A stretch of DNA of 64,000 nt, taken from Thiocapsa roseopersicina (lineage in GTDB: Bacteria; Pseudomonadota; Gammaproteobacteria; Chromatiales; Chromatiaceae). Shown here piece by piece: positions 26,869-35,330 of this stretch (the first letter of the stretch is position 1; the number at the start of each line of letters is the position of its first letter). The stretch lies in NCBI RefSeq assembly GCF_900106925.1, contig NZ_FNNZ01000002.1:248001-312000 (forward strand), written 5' to 3'. The notes under the pieces are model-generated. The model was given only the letters and a program-made list of their open reading frames with translations, had not been told where the DNA came from and made no database searches. The position numbers were made by a program, and so were the translations under genes.

Positions 26869-28017
26869 ATGGAACCGCAACAGGTCACGATCAACGACAC
26901 CACCCTGCGCGACGGCGAGCAATCCGCCGGCGTCGCCTTCTCGATCGAGGAGAAGCTTGCCATTGCACGCGGTCTCGATGCGCTCGGGGTGCCCGAGCTC
27001 GAGGTCGGCATCCCGGCCATGGGCGAAGATGAGCGCGAGTCGATCCGCGCCGTCGCCGCGCTCGGGCTCTCAGCACGCCTGATGGTCTGGACCCGGATGC
27101 GCTCAGTCGACATCGCGCAGTGTCGCGACCTGGGCGTCGACATGGTGGATCTGTCCATCCCGGTCTCGGATCAGCAGATCGCACACAAGCTCGGGCGCGA
27201 CCGGGAGTGGGTGCTGAAGCAGATCCGCCGACGGGTCGCCGACGCGCTGGACATGGGGCTCGAGGTCTGTGTCGGTGCCGAGGACGCCTCGCGCGCGGAC
27301 CCCGAGTTCCTTTGGCTTGCCGCGGAGACCGCCCAAGCCGCCGGCGCCCGACGCTTCCGCTTCGCCGACACCGTCGGCCTGATGGACCCCTTCGGCGTTT
27401 GCGAGCGCATGCGCGACCTGCGTGCCATCCTGGACCTTGAGATCGAGATGCACGCGCACGACGATCTGGGACTCGCCACCGCCAACAGCCTGGCGGCGGT
27501 GCGCGGGGGGGCGACCCATCTCAACACCACGGTCCACGGGCTCGGCGAGCGGGCCGGCAACGCCGCGCTGGAAGAGGTTGTGATGGGGCTTCGGCACATC
27601 CACGGGATCGACAGCGGCATCGATCTGAAGAGCTTCGGCGAGCTCTCGGGTCTGGTCGCCCGGGCCTCCGGAAAACCGGTCGCCTGGCATAAGAGCCTGG
27701 TCGGAGGCGGGGCCTTCACGCATGAATCCGGTATCCATGTCGACGGTCTTTTGAAGGATCCGCTCAACTACCAAGGTATCGATCCGGCCGAGGTCGGGCG
27801 CAGTCATCACCTGGTGCTGGGCAAGCATTCCGGCCGACACGCTGTGCGCCGAGCCTACGCCGACCTCTTATGCTGCGATCTGGATCTCGACGAGGCCGAC
27901 CGGCTGCTCCCCTTGGTCCGGCGCTTCGCGACCCAGAGCAAGCGCCCGCCCGAGGCCCCGGAGTTGGTGCGCTTCCTGGCCGAGATCGGTGATCCCCGGT
28001 CCGTCCGGGTTCAATAG
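26869..28017 (+). CDS. nifV: Homocitrate synthase
   Basis: 382 residues. It makes homocitrate from acetyl-CoA and 2-oxoglutarate for the nitrogenase FeMo-cofactor. Seen: the DTTLRDGEQSAG motif (about 10-21), HAHDDLGLATAN, NTTVHGLGERAGNA and GGGAFTHESGIHVDG motifs of the alpha-isopropylmalate/homocitrate synthase family. It lacks the C-terminal regulatory domain of LeuA, as expected for NifV. The ATG at 26869 has a GAGGA site. It is preceded by a sigma-54 promoter and followed by nifW, nifZ and nifM, which fixes the assignment over LeuA. Confidence 0.95.
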   Translation: MEPQQVTINDTTLRDGEQSAGVAFSIEEKLAIARGLDALGVPELEVGIPAMGEDERESIRAVAALGLSARLMVWTRMRSVDIAQCRDLGVDMVDLSIPVSDQQIAHKLGRDREWVLKQIRRRVADALDMGLEVCVGAEDASRADPEFLWLAAETAQAAGARRFRFADTVGLMDPFGVCERMRDLRAILDLEIEMHAHDDLGLATANSLAAVRGGATHLNTTVHGLGERAGNAALEEVVMGLRHIHGIDSGIDLKSFGELSGLVARASGKPVAWHKSLVGGGAFTHESGIHVDGLLKDPLNYQGIDPAEVGRSHHLVLGKHSGRHAVRRAYADLLCCDLDLDEADRLLPLVRRFATQSKRPPEAPELVRFLAEIGDPRSVRVQ

Positions 28018-28038
28018 GCACAAGAGGACACGCGCGTT

Positions 28039-28581
28039 ATGGATCTCTTGGATTTCGACGGCGAGCCCATGTACTTCGACGAGCCCGTCTCCCCGGAGGT
28101 CGAGCGTCTCCTCGACGAGGCGGCGGAGGGCTACGGCGACGACACCGCCGAGGATCGCCTGCTGCAAGCCTATTTTCTCCAGCCCGAGCATCTGACGGTC
28201 TTGGTCGCGCTCTATCGCTATTTCTACTATCGGCATCGGTATCGCGAGGCCCTGATCACCGCCGATCGCGCGATCGCGCTTACCGCGGCCAGGCTCGACC
28301 TGCCGGCCGACTGGAGGGAGCTGCGCGAGTCCGACCTCGGCGAATCCGTGCTGATCTCGATGAGTCTGACCCGCTTTCTCCTGTTGGCGCTCAAAGGCTC
28401 CGGCTATCTGTTGTTTCGCCTCGGCGATGCAGCGGGCGCACTGAAGCGGTTCGAGAAGATCGCGGAGGTCGACACCAGCGATCGGCTCGGTGTGGGCGAG
28501 CTGCATGCAATGGCGCGTTCCGCGGTGACGCGATCCGCGCTCGAGGGCGCGGGCGGCAATGTCCGTTTCTTCAAGCGTTGA
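28039..28581 (+). CDS. TPR-like hypothetical protein of the nif cluster
   Basis: 180 residues, helical. A TPR-like unit occurs around residues 50-85 (LYRYFYYRHRYREALITADRAI pattern) and another near 125-150 (A-G-Y-L-x-F-R-L-G-D-A-x-x-A-L-K-R-F). It lies 21 nt after nifV. A role in nitrogenase maturation is inferred from position only. Its TGA stop is the first three bases of a palindromic element. Confidence 0.7.
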   Translation: MDLLDFDGEPMYFDEPVSPEVERLLDEAAEGYGDDTAEDRLLQAYFLQPEHLTVLVALYRYFYYRHRYREALITADRAIALTAARLDLPADWRELRESDLGESVLISMSLTRFLLLALKGSGYLLFRLGDAAGALKRFEKIAEVDTSDRLGVGELHAMARSAVTRSALEGAGGNVRFFKR

Positions 28582-28662
28582 ACCGCGTCCCGTGCGACAG
28601 GAGATACCGCGCCTGCTGGGACGCCCGGTGCAAACCGGACGGTTCGTGCCGGACGCGGTTCA
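28579..28662 (+). repeat. Palindromic element, TGA form, between TPR protein and nifW
   Basis: Ends TGAACCGCGTCC and GGACGCGGTTCA. The first TGA is the stop of the TPR-like gene. This copy sits inside the nif operon, not only at its end. Confidence 0.88.
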
Positions 28663-28714
28663 GGAATCGAAGCGACTCAATCATGCCACCAATACTGAAA
28701 TGAAGGAGACGATC

Positions 28715-29059
28715 ATGACCGACGATGAATTCGACCTCGACCTCGAGGAACTCTCCAGCGCCGAAGACTTTCTGACCTATTTCGAGATCGACTTCGATCC
28801 GTCAGTCGTCCATGTCAACCGCCTGCATATCCTTCAGCGCTTCCACGATTACCTGCAACAGGTCGACGAGATGCCCGATTCGGGGATTGCCCGTCGGGCC
28901 TTGTATGCGGAGCTCCTCAAGTCGGCCTATCGCGATTTCGTGGTCTCCGATGCCGCGACCGAGAAGGTTTTCCGCGTCTTTCGAATGAACGAGCCCAAGA
29001 GCGTGCGGGTCGCGCTCAGCGACCTGGCGGAGCAGATGCCCCATGCGGCCCGGCTTTGA
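28715..29059 (+). CDS. nifW: Nitrogenase-stabilizing/protective protein NifW
   Basis: 114 residues, the family's length. The NifW pattern L-x-x-L-S-S-A-E-D-F-L-x-(Y/F)-F is at residues 9-22, followed by the conserved HVNRLHILQRFHDYL helix. It protects the MoFe protein from oxygen or helps its maturation. The ATG at 28715 has an AAGGAG site; an ATG 15 nt upstream is in the same frame but would sit on top of that site. The end overlaps nifZ by 17 nt. Confidence 0.93.
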   Translation: MTDDEFDLDLEELSSAEDFLTYFEIDFDPSVVHVNRLHILQRFHDYLQQVDEMPDSGIARRALYAELLKSAYRDFVVSDAATEKVFRVFRMNEPKSVRVALSDLAEQMPHAARL

Positions 29060-29519
29060 GTATGGCGACGAGGTGCGTGTCGTGCGCAATGTGCGCAACG
29101 ACGGCACCTTTCCGGGACGCACGACCGGCACCCTATTGATCCGACGCGGCAGTACCGGCTTCGTCCGCGACATCGGGACCTTTCTCCAAGACCAGATCAT
29201 CTATTCGGTCCATTTCCTAGAGCATGACCTGGTCGTGGGCTGCCGCGAAGAAGAGCTCCAGGCCGCCGCGGCACCCTGGACGCCGAGCCGCTTCGAGGCG
29301 CGCGAGAAGGTCGCGAGCCGCGTGCCGCTCGGGATTCAGGGCAAGGTCTTGGTCGAGGCCGGAGAGCTCGGCGAGGTGATGCGTGTGCTGCGCGATCATC
29401 CGGCCGGTGTCGCCTACGAGGTTCATTTCGCGGATCGGCCGACGCTTCAGGTGCCCGAATCCGCGTTGATCGCAAGCGATACCCCGAGCACGCCGGGACC
29501 GGAGGTCGAGGAGCCGTGA
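29043..29519 (+). CDS. nifZ: Nitrogen fixation protein NifZ
   Basis: 158 residues. The N-terminal NifZ domain has the pattern FEYGDEVRVVRNVRNDGTF(P)G and GTFLQDQIIYSVHFLE. NifZ acts with NifW and NifM in maturation of the second P-cluster of the MoFe protein. A second copy of the domain-like pattern occurs in the C-terminal half (V-x-x-G-E-x-G-E-V-x-x-V...YEVHF), so the protein is an internally duplicated form. It overlaps nifW and nifM at both ends, indicating tight coupling. Confidence 0.92.
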   Translation: MRPGFEYGDEVRVVRNVRNDGTFPGRTTGTLLIRRGSTGFVRDIGTFLQDQIIYSVHFLEHDLVVGCREEELQAAAAPWTPSRFEAREKVASRVPLGIQGKVLVEAGELGEVMRVLRDHPAGVAYEVHFADRPTLQVPESALIASDTPSTPGPEVEEP

Positions 29520-30388
29520 CGACGACATTCCTACATCAACCGCCGACCGAGTCGCTGGGCGGCGAATATCGCTATCACCTGCTGCGCGCAGCGATCGAGC
29601 GGTTTCAATGCGATCTGGTCGGCTTGGATGCCCACCGGATGGTCGAAGTCGAGAGCCAGGCACGCAGAACCTTCGATCTGGAAAGCCTGGTGCTTTCCTC
29701 GTGCGAGGCACTCGATGCAGTCGTGCCGGAGCAGCGGATCGAGGACGCGTTCAAGGAGCTGCAGGGCCGTTATCCCGACAAGGACGCCTTCGAGGAAGAC
29801 ATGGCGCGCAACGGTCTGGACGAGGACGTCATGCGCCGCGCCCTTCAACGCGAGCTGACCTTCGACGCCGTCATGCAACGGGTGGGCGCCTACGCCGAAC
29901 CGATTACGGAGATCGAAGAGCGACTCTTCTACGAGCTGCATCGCGAGCGTTTCCAGACCCCGGAGCGCCGCGCCGCACGCCACATCCTCATCACCGTGAA
30001 CGACGACTATCCCGAGAACGCTCGTGACGCGGCGCTGGCGCGGATCGACCGGATCGCGGCCGACTTGAAGGGTCACATCGAGCGATTCGGCGCGATGGCC
30101 CGCCGGCATTCCGAATGCCCGACGGCGACGGAAGAAGGGAACCTCGGGCTCGTAACGCCCGGACAACTCTTCCCTGCGTTGGACAAAGGCTTGTTCGGGT
30201 TAAAGGCGGGGGACATCGGCGGACCCTTGGAGTCCGACCTCGGTTTTCATCTGCTGCTCTGCGAGCGCATCGAGCCGGCAAGATCGGTAGACTTCGAGCA
30301 GGCTCGGGCGAGGATCCGATCGGCACTCGAGCAACGGCGCCGGCGCGAGGCTCAAAAGGATTGGATATCGTCGTTGCGGCAGAGATAA
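29516..30388 (+). CDS. nifM: NifM, peptidyl-prolyl isomerase-type nitrogenase maturation factor
   Basis: 290 residues. The N-terminal helical chaperone-like domain (about 1-145) is followed by a parvulin/PpiC domain (about 150-255) with RRAARHILIT, M-A-R-R-H-S-E-C-P-T and GNLGLVTPGQLFPALD motifs. It is needed for maturation of the Fe protein NifH. The start is a GTG overlapping the nifZ stop (GTGA). It is the last recognised gene of the nifV operon. Confidence 0.93.
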   Translation: MTTTFLHQPPTESLGGEYRYHLLRAAIERFQCDLVGLDAHRMVEVESQARRTFDLESLVLSSCEALDAVVPEQRIEDAFKELQGRYPDKDAFEEDMARNGLDEDVMRRALQRELTFDAVMQRVGAYAEPITEIEERLFYELHRERFQTPERRAARHILITVNDDYPENARDAALARIDRIAADLKGHIERFGAMARRHSECPTATEEGNLGLVTPGQLFPALDKGLFGLKAGDIGGPLESDLGFHLLLCERIEPARSVDFEQARARIRSALEQRRRREAQKDWISSLRQR

Positions 30389-30826
30389 CCGATAGCGGCA
30401 TTATTCCTCAAATCGTTGTCGTTGCCATTGCCATTGACGCAATCGTTGTCGTTGTCGTACAAGCAATACAATTCGCCCATCAGCAACTCGATGTTTACCG
30501 GATTTCGATCCGTGACGCGGCTTAGCCGTACCAAACCGCCAAGCGCTCGAGGAATCCACACGCAAGACCAACGGCTTCGCGCCTCTCGGTCCCTGTTGAA
30601 AATCGCCGAAGGCGTGCGAGAGAATTTGGGGGCCTCGGATCGTCTCGACAGAGACGACGATTACGACAACGAAATCAAGGCAAGATGCTTTGAGGGATCG
30701 GTTTTGCTCATTGTTGGACCTTGTTGGACCGATCCTTGTACCCCTCCCTGCCTCGGGCAACCCGCAGGCTCGGCGCCGGCTACGAGCGAGGCCGGACGCG
30801 GCCCGCAGGCCATCGAATCACCCGCA
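30389..30826. other. Intergenic region with GTTGTC-type short tandem repeats
   Basis: About 440 nt without a supported gene. Between 30413 and 30462 there is a run of TTGTCG/TTGCCA hexamers (Asn-Asp/Gly-Asn codons on the minus strand). A weaker similar run is near 30650-30680. The rest shows no coding signal. Confidence 0.5.
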
Positions 30827-31273
30827 CTACGCCACCTGCTTATCGGTCCCTTCGAGCTTACGAATCAGCGGATAGAGATGCTCCGTCTCACGCTGAATCC
30901 GGTCCATCACCAGCGCAAACATCTGCTCGGTATCCTGCAAAAACGACGGATGATCGTCAATGGTCAGGGAACGACGCTTCTGCGAGCACCACTGCTTCAC
31001 ATAGGAATTGAAGATGCGTTTGATCTCGGTCGAGCCGGAGAGAAAACGATTCGCGGTATTCTTGACCTTTTGATCCGGATTGGAAATGAGCTGACTGCAG
31101 ATCTCCCGATCCACAAGCTCCATGTGCTCCTTGACTCGATTGGTCAGATCGAAGAAGACGTCGCAGGTGACATCCGTATCGCACATGGCGCGATCTCGAA
31201 CCAAATAGAGAAACACGTTCGAGAGCTCCGTAATTTTGTGGTTCTGCGCGTGTAATTCGGCGAATGCGACCAT
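30827..31273 (-). CDS. Hemerythrin-like HHE-domain protein (tentative)
   Basis: 148 residues, all-helical by composition. His and Glu residues are spaced as in hemerythrin-like bundles: H8/H12 in the first helix, VKEHMELVDRE in the second, a DDHPSF region and RIQRETEHLYPLI near the end. Oxygen or iron binding is the usual role of the family. Convergent with nifM at the end of the nif cluster, so an oxygen-related role near nitrogenase is possible. The start has a strong GGAGGAG site. Ligand assignment by eye is uncertain. Confidence 0.55.
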   Translation of the reverse strand: MVAFAELHAQNHKITELSNVFLYLVRDRAMCDTDVTCDVFFDLTNRVKEHMELVDREICSQLISNPDQKVKNTANRFLSGSTEIKRIFNSYVKQWCSQKRRSLTIDDHPSFLQDTEQMFALVMDRIQRETEHLYPLIRKLEGTDKQVA

Positions 31274-31521
31274 GGTAAGGCTCCTCCGGTCGATAGGTAA
31301 TAGACTTGGTGGTTCAAGGCAATTCGGCCGGGCGGCCGGGTTTCTTGTGGTGACTTAAGGCACAGGCTGCGGTCGATGTCGCAGCTCCAGTAAACCCCAG
31401 CGCTTCTGGTAGTTTACGCGAAAGCACAATCCAAGAGTAGCCTGCGCAGGATCAAAAAACATCGGGCAACGACCCGTCGACATGGCCCGAATCCTCGGCA
31501 TAAATAGGGTTATTGGGGCCA

Positions 31522-33102
31522 TCAAACCGAGACGATCGGAAAGGTCACGGCGACGGCGCAAGCGAATGCAATCGCATTCGCAACGGCAGCGACGGCCGGG
31601 TGACGGGTGCTGCGGTAAACCCAACCGCTCATGAGACCGTAGATCAAGAACAGCACCAGTATCGCCGGCACGATGATGACCAGAAAGAATAGCTCGTCCA
31701 GGTTCAGCGCCACCGCGGCGAGCAACGAGAATAAAAAGAGGGCCTTGGTCAACCAATATCCGCCCCGCGCAGCCCCTGGCCCACGGGTCGCCCACTCGTC
31801 GGCGAGACAATAGACGAGTGTTCCGGCAAGGATCGCAAGCACCAGGTGCAGGCGCTCCACACCAGGAAGCAGGGCGGTCACGAACCGATCCGTCGGCACG
31901 GCAAAGGCCAGTGTCGCATAGACCGAAGCGGCGAGGATCGCGATCGCCATCGCCGATCGGCTCACCGGGCCGTGCCGAGCCGCTACCGCGGGGCGCATGA
32001 CCCACACACCGATTGCAGTCAGGATGCCGTAGACGGCGAAATGCAACGCCAGGTAGTCCCCGAGCATGATCGAGAGGAAATCGCTCGGGGCGCGCCAAAG
32101 GATGAGCGGTGTCAGCACGGCCGGCGCGATGGCGACCGGCAGCAACCGCCGCCAGCTCAGACCCGCACCGCGGGGTCGGTCGGCCACCCGCGGCAGGAGT
32201 CGGGACAAGGGCCAAGCGAGGGCGAGGATGCCGAGGAAGAGAAGCCCCAAACCCGCGCCGCGTCGGTCGACAAAACCGCTGCCGGTGCGATCGAAGGTCG
32301 CGTCGAGCCAAGCCAGCGACTCGGCCAAAGCACTCTCCGCATAAAGCACCCCGATGTGCTCGACGCCGGGCGCGAGCACCAAACGCCGCGCACTGCCGTC
32401 ATTCGGGTCGCCGTAAGTCCGCCCCGCCTCGACCTCGCCTCCCGTCGCCTCAGCGATAGCTGCGCGCCCTTGCCCGTGGAGCATATCGGGCTCCAAGCCA
32501 CCGTATACGAAGAGCAGATTGCGCGAGGACGCGGTGTGCGTATCCTCCGAGAGATAGGGCGAGACAAGCACGGAGGCCGCGACCGGCATCTGCGCGGACT
32601 CGGCAAAGCGCAGCAGGACATCGCCCGCCATCGAGTGACCGAGCAGGGCGAGTCGGCCGTCCGCTCCGGATTGCCGCAAGCCCAGAGCCACCGCGGGCAT
32701 GAGTGCATCCGTCAGGAGGCGCAACCGGGTCGCCTGATCCTCCAGGTCGGCAACAAATGGCGTGGAATTTCGCCCGTGCCCCGGAAAATCGAAGGTGACG
32801 GCGATATAGCCGTTGCGTGCCAGGGTGACCGCGTACGCCTGCATCATCTGACGAGACCCCGCGAACCCGTGCGCGATGACCACGACCGGGGCAGGCGCAT
32901 CGCCCGCGGGGCGATACAGGGTCATGGGCACACCGGCCTCGCGCACCTGGGCGATCGACAGCCCTCGGGTGGCGGATTCGAGCTTCAGAAGTCCGGCCGC
33001 CAACAGGCAGACCGCAATGACGGCTACAATGACGGGAACGATCACCGCACCGATGACGCCGGCGCGCTTCAGCCCGACAGGGGTTGTGTCTGAGGGATGC
33101 AT
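31522..33102 (-). CDS. Alpha/beta hydrolase fused to a membrane domain
   Basis: 526 residues. An N-terminal transmembrane segment (about 15-40) is followed by an alpha/beta-hydrolase domain (about 55-305) with the oxyanion HGFAGSRQ motif, FPGHGRN, the nucleophile elbow GHSMAG and a late His in GVEHIG. The C-terminal part has about six hydrophobic helices (about 325-520). The hydrolase is probably periplasmic or cytoplasmic at the membrane; the substrate is unknown. The ATG at 33102 places the membrane anchor at the N terminus. Confidence 0.82.
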   Translation of the reverse strand: MHPSDTTPVGLKRAGVIGAVIVPVIVAVIAVCLLAAGLLKLESATRGLSIAQVREAGVPMTLYRPAGDAPAPVVVIAHGFAGSRQMMQAYAVTLARNGYIAVTFDFPGHGRNSTPFVADLEDQATRLRLLTDALMPAVALGLRQSGADGRLALLGHSMAGDVLLRFAESAQMPVAASVLVSPYLSEDTHTASSRNLLFVYGGLEPDMLHGQGRAAIAEATGGEVEAGRTYGDPNDGSARRLVLAPGVEHIGVLYAESALAESLAWLDATFDRTGSGFVDRRGAGLGLLFLGILALAWPLSRLLPRVADRPRGAGLSWRRLLPVAIAPAVLTPLILWRAPSDFLSIMLGDYLALHFAVYGILTAIGVWVMRPAVAARHGPVSRSAMAIAILAASVYATLAFAVPTDRFVTALLPGVERLHLVLAILAGTLVYCLADEWATRGPGAARGGYWLTKALFLFSLLAAVALNLDELFFLVIIVPAILVLFLIYGLMSGWVYRSTRHPAVAAVANAIAFACAVAVTFPIVSV

Positions 33103-33437
33103 CGGATCTCGGGCTGAGGGACGACATGATCCGTTCCGCAGGTGGCCTGGCGGACGGTCGGGGGAGCGCTGAATTCGGCGACCAGTCTTGCCCGGGAGCA
33201 GATGTAGGGAAGCGGTCGGGTTTTCAAGCCATGACTTCGCTCCTCCCGACCAACCTCGGCTGGTTGTGTCTCGTCCCGGGGCGGTAGAATCGGGTACCGA
33301 CTTTTGGATGGCCGTTCGGGCCCGGACCGACGTGCGATCGGTCCGCACCCACAGGTCATCCTCGGGTCGTGCCTCGGCCGCGTGCGAACCGGCACCCCGG
33401 GATGCGACCCATCACCACAGCTTCGCGGAGATCACCC
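33103..33437. other. Intergenic region
   Basis: 335 nt between the divergent hydrolase and Trm112-like genes. I see nothing beyond the expected promoters, which I cannot place. Confidence 0.4.
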
Positions 33438-33659
33438 ATGCTGGACAAACAACTGCTCGACATCCTCGTCTGCCCCGTCACCAAGGGTCCGCTGATCTTC
33501 GACAAGGCGCGTGGAGAGCTGATCTCGATCTCGGCGCAGCTCGCCTATCCGATTCGCGACGATATCCCGGTGATGCTGGAGGAAGAGGCTCGACCACTCT
33601 CCGCCGACGAGCTCGAGGTCTACCGTGAGCGCCGCTCCGGCAAGCACAGCCATCCGTGA
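33438..33659 (+). CDS. Trm112/YcaR family protein
   Basis: 73 residues. The pattern [14 protein letters not shown]...[18 protein letters not shown] is the YcaR/Trm112 signature. Eukaryotic Trm112 activates methyltransferases; the bacterial role is not settled, though these genes often sit with lipopolysaccharide genes. It is followed closely by a Slp-type lipoprotein gene. Confidence 0.9.
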   Translation: MLDKQLLDILVCPVTKGPLIFDKARGELISISAQLAYPIRDDIPVMLEEEARPLSADELEVYRERRSGKHSHP

Positions 33660-33741
33660 CGCCGGAGGCGCGGTCGACTCCGCCGGAGCACCTGATGCGG
33701 CTCCGGGTCGGATGGCGGACCGCGTTTCGACCGGCGCCCTG

Positions 33742-34293
33742 ATGCACCGACTCCGTTCGCTCCGGCTCCCGATCATCGCCCTGCTGGTGCTCGGCGGATG
33801 CGCCACCAGCCGCGTGCCCGAGGCGATCCGCGACCCGGCGCTGCCCTCGCCCGCCGTGACCGAGGTCCAGCAACGGCCCGAGACCTTCATCGGGCAGCGC
33901 GTGCGCTGGGGCGGAAGCATCCTGGACGTGCACAACGCCCGGGAGACGACTCGGATCGAGATCCTTGCCAAACCCCTGAACAGCAGCGGCGAGCCCGACG
34001 ACACCTCCCGCGGCCTGGGTCGCTTCATCGTCGAGCTGCCCGGCTTCAAGGACCCGGCGGAGTATCCGAAGCAACGTCGCTTGACTGTCGTCGGCCCGCT
34101 GGCTCGGATGGAGACACGCGACGTCGGTGACTACCCCTATCCCTATCCGGTCATCACTGCCGATGCCTGGTATCTCTGGCCGAACCCGCCGCCCGTCGCC
34201 CCTGTATCGCCTTACGACTATCCCTGGTATCGCCCTTGGTATGGTCCCTGGTACGGGCCTTGGTCGGGTCCTTGGTACGGCCCCTGGTATTAA
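33742..34293 (+). CDS. Slp-family outer-membrane lipoprotein (copy 1)
   Basis: 183 residues from the ATG at 33742. A lipoprotein signal ends in LVLGGC (Cys near residue 20). The Slp domain follows, with the motifs (V/T)xWGGxIxxxxN, T-R-I-E-I-L, G-R-F-I-V and YPYPYPVI. The C terminus is a repeat of about six W-Y-x-P units (for example GPWYGPWSGPWYGPWY), rich in aromatic residues. The start-like membrane protein of E. coli (Slp) is induced in stationary phase. The TAA stop opens a composite palindromic element. An in-frame ATG at 33712 is a possible longer start. Confidence 0.85.
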   Translation: MHRLRSLRLPIIALLVLGGCATSRVPEAIRDPALPSPAVTEVQQRPETFIGQRVRWGGSILDVHNARETTRIEILAKPLNSSGEPDDTSRGLGRFIVELPGFKDPAEYPKQRRLTVVGPLARMETRDVGDYPYPYPVITADAWYLWPNPPPVAPVSPYDYPWYRPWYGPWYGPWSGPWYGPWY

Positions 34294-34374
34294 ACCGCGG
34301 CCAGAGCGAGATGCTCATTTTCGAGTGCATTCGACGTTTGGTGCATCCACAACCCTTAGTGGGGACGCGGTTTA
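34291..34374 (+). repeat. Composite palindromic element, A unit
   Basis: Ends TAAACCGCGGCC and GGGGACGCGGTTTA. The first TAA is the stop of the first Slp gene. An AT-rich spacer (34375-34397) and a B unit follow. Confidence 0.88.
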
Positions 34375-34397
34375 AGATCTATATTTCTTAATATTTT

Positions 34398-34482
34398 CAA
34401 ACGCGCCGGCTCCAACGATCGTCACGTCTGCCGGAGCCGCTCCCATACAAAAAACATCGCATACCGCGCTGGGCGGGGTTTA
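34398..34482 (+). repeat. Composite palindromic element, B unit
   Basis: The left arm is slightly degraded (CAAACGCGCC) against the right arm GGGCGGGGTTTA. The interior matches B units at 17317 and 60945 (CTCCAAC...CATACCGCGCTGGG). Confidence 0.85.
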
Positions 34483-34496
34483 GAGGCGACGCGCAG

Positions 34497-35129
34497 ATGA
34501 GCACACACCCACGATTTAGGCCGGCTTGGCCGAAGCGATCCCGGCCGAGGAGACGCCTGTCCGCGCTCGGAAGCGGCGCCGGGCGGACGACATGGATGCT
34601 CGCAGGGCTTCTCCTCATGCTCGCAGTGCTCACCGGCTGTGCAAGCCGGCAAGGCTGCGTTGAACCGGTCGGCGCCTCGGGGCTGACGCCCGAGAGCGTC
34701 GGCGCGCTCGGCCAAGGCGAAGGCGCCGCTGTCACCTGGGGAGGCGTGATCGCCGCCACCCGCAACCTCCCCCGAGAGACCGAGATCGAGACGATCGGCT
34801 ACCGGCTCGATCGCTGCGGAAAACCGACGACGAGCGGGCAACCCATCGGTCGGTTCATTGTCCGCCAATCGGGCTTCCTCGAGCCATCGGACTATCGCGC
34901 GGGCCGTCGCATCACGGTCACCGGCCGCATCGCAGACGTGCGCGACGGTCAGGTCGGCGAGGCCAGCTACCGTTTTCCGGTCCTGGACGACGCCGTGGTA
35001 CGCCTCTGGCCCGACGAGGTCCCGGAAGATCAAGGCGGATGGACGCCCCGCCTGATGCCCTACCTCGGAATCGGGTTCGGCAGCGGAGGCTTCGGGGGCA
35101 TCGGCGGGGGCATCGGCCTAGGCTTCTGA
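34497..35129 (+). CDS. Slp-family outer-membrane lipoprotein (copy 2)
   Basis: 210 residues. A long basic N-terminal region precedes the lipoprotein signal, with lipobox LAVLTGC near residues 42-48. The Slp domain has VTWGGVIAATRN, ETEIETIGYRLD, GRFIVRQSGF and a Y-R-F-P-V-L core parallel to copy 1. The C terminus is Gly/Phe-rich (FGSGGFGGIGGGIGLGF) in place of the W-Y-P repeat of copy 1. The TGA stop lies in a palindromic element. The first in-frame ATG gives an unusually long basic leader; a later start is possible. Confidence 0.82.
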   Translation: MSTHPRFRPAWPKRSRPRRRLSALGSGAGRTTWMLAGLLLMLAVLTGCASRQGCVEPVGASGLTPESVGALGQGEGAAVTWGGVIAATRNLPRETEIETIGYRLDRCGKPTTSGQPIGRFIVRQSGFLEPSDYRAGRRITVTGRIADVRDGQVGEASYRFPVLDDAVVRLWPDEVPEDQGGWTPRLMPYLGIGFGSGGFGGIGGGIGLGF

Positions 35130-35212
35130 ATCGCGTCACGAGCGGTCAATAGCGGTTTGTCGTGTAGCGACGGCCGTCGTGTGCCCGAGAGATCCTCGCT
35201 GGACGCGATTCA
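35127..35212 (+). repeat. Palindromic element, TGAATC form
   Basis: Ends TGAATCGCGTC and GGACGCGATTCA. Both the stop form (TGA) and the internal C-to-T change are matched at the far arm. It carries the stop of the second Slp gene. Confidence 0.85.
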
Positions 35213-35244
35213 GAAAAGTTGAACAAAAATAGTCTTTAAATTCT

Positions 35245-35330
35245 TGAACCGCGTCGACTCCGACGTTTGCGAGAGCCCGACACCTCCGTCGACCTGTGCC
35301 GAAATTCCATATCGCACCGGACGCGGTTCA
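35245..35330 (-). repeat. Palindromic element, TGA form, holding the rapA stop
   Basis: Ends TGAACCGCGTC and GGACGCGGTTCA. Bases 35328-35330 are the TGA stop of rapA on the minus strand. With 35127-35212 it forms a pair between two convergent genes, each end supplying one gene's stop. Confidence 0.85.

Noticed and set aside
30413-30462. CRISPR-like repeats
   Set aside because: Hexamer tandem repeats without spacers; no cas genes and no CRISPR array anywhere in the window.
31355-32311. Open frame overlapping the alpha/beta hydrolase gene
   Set aside because: Different frame of the same region, no domain, no consistent start.
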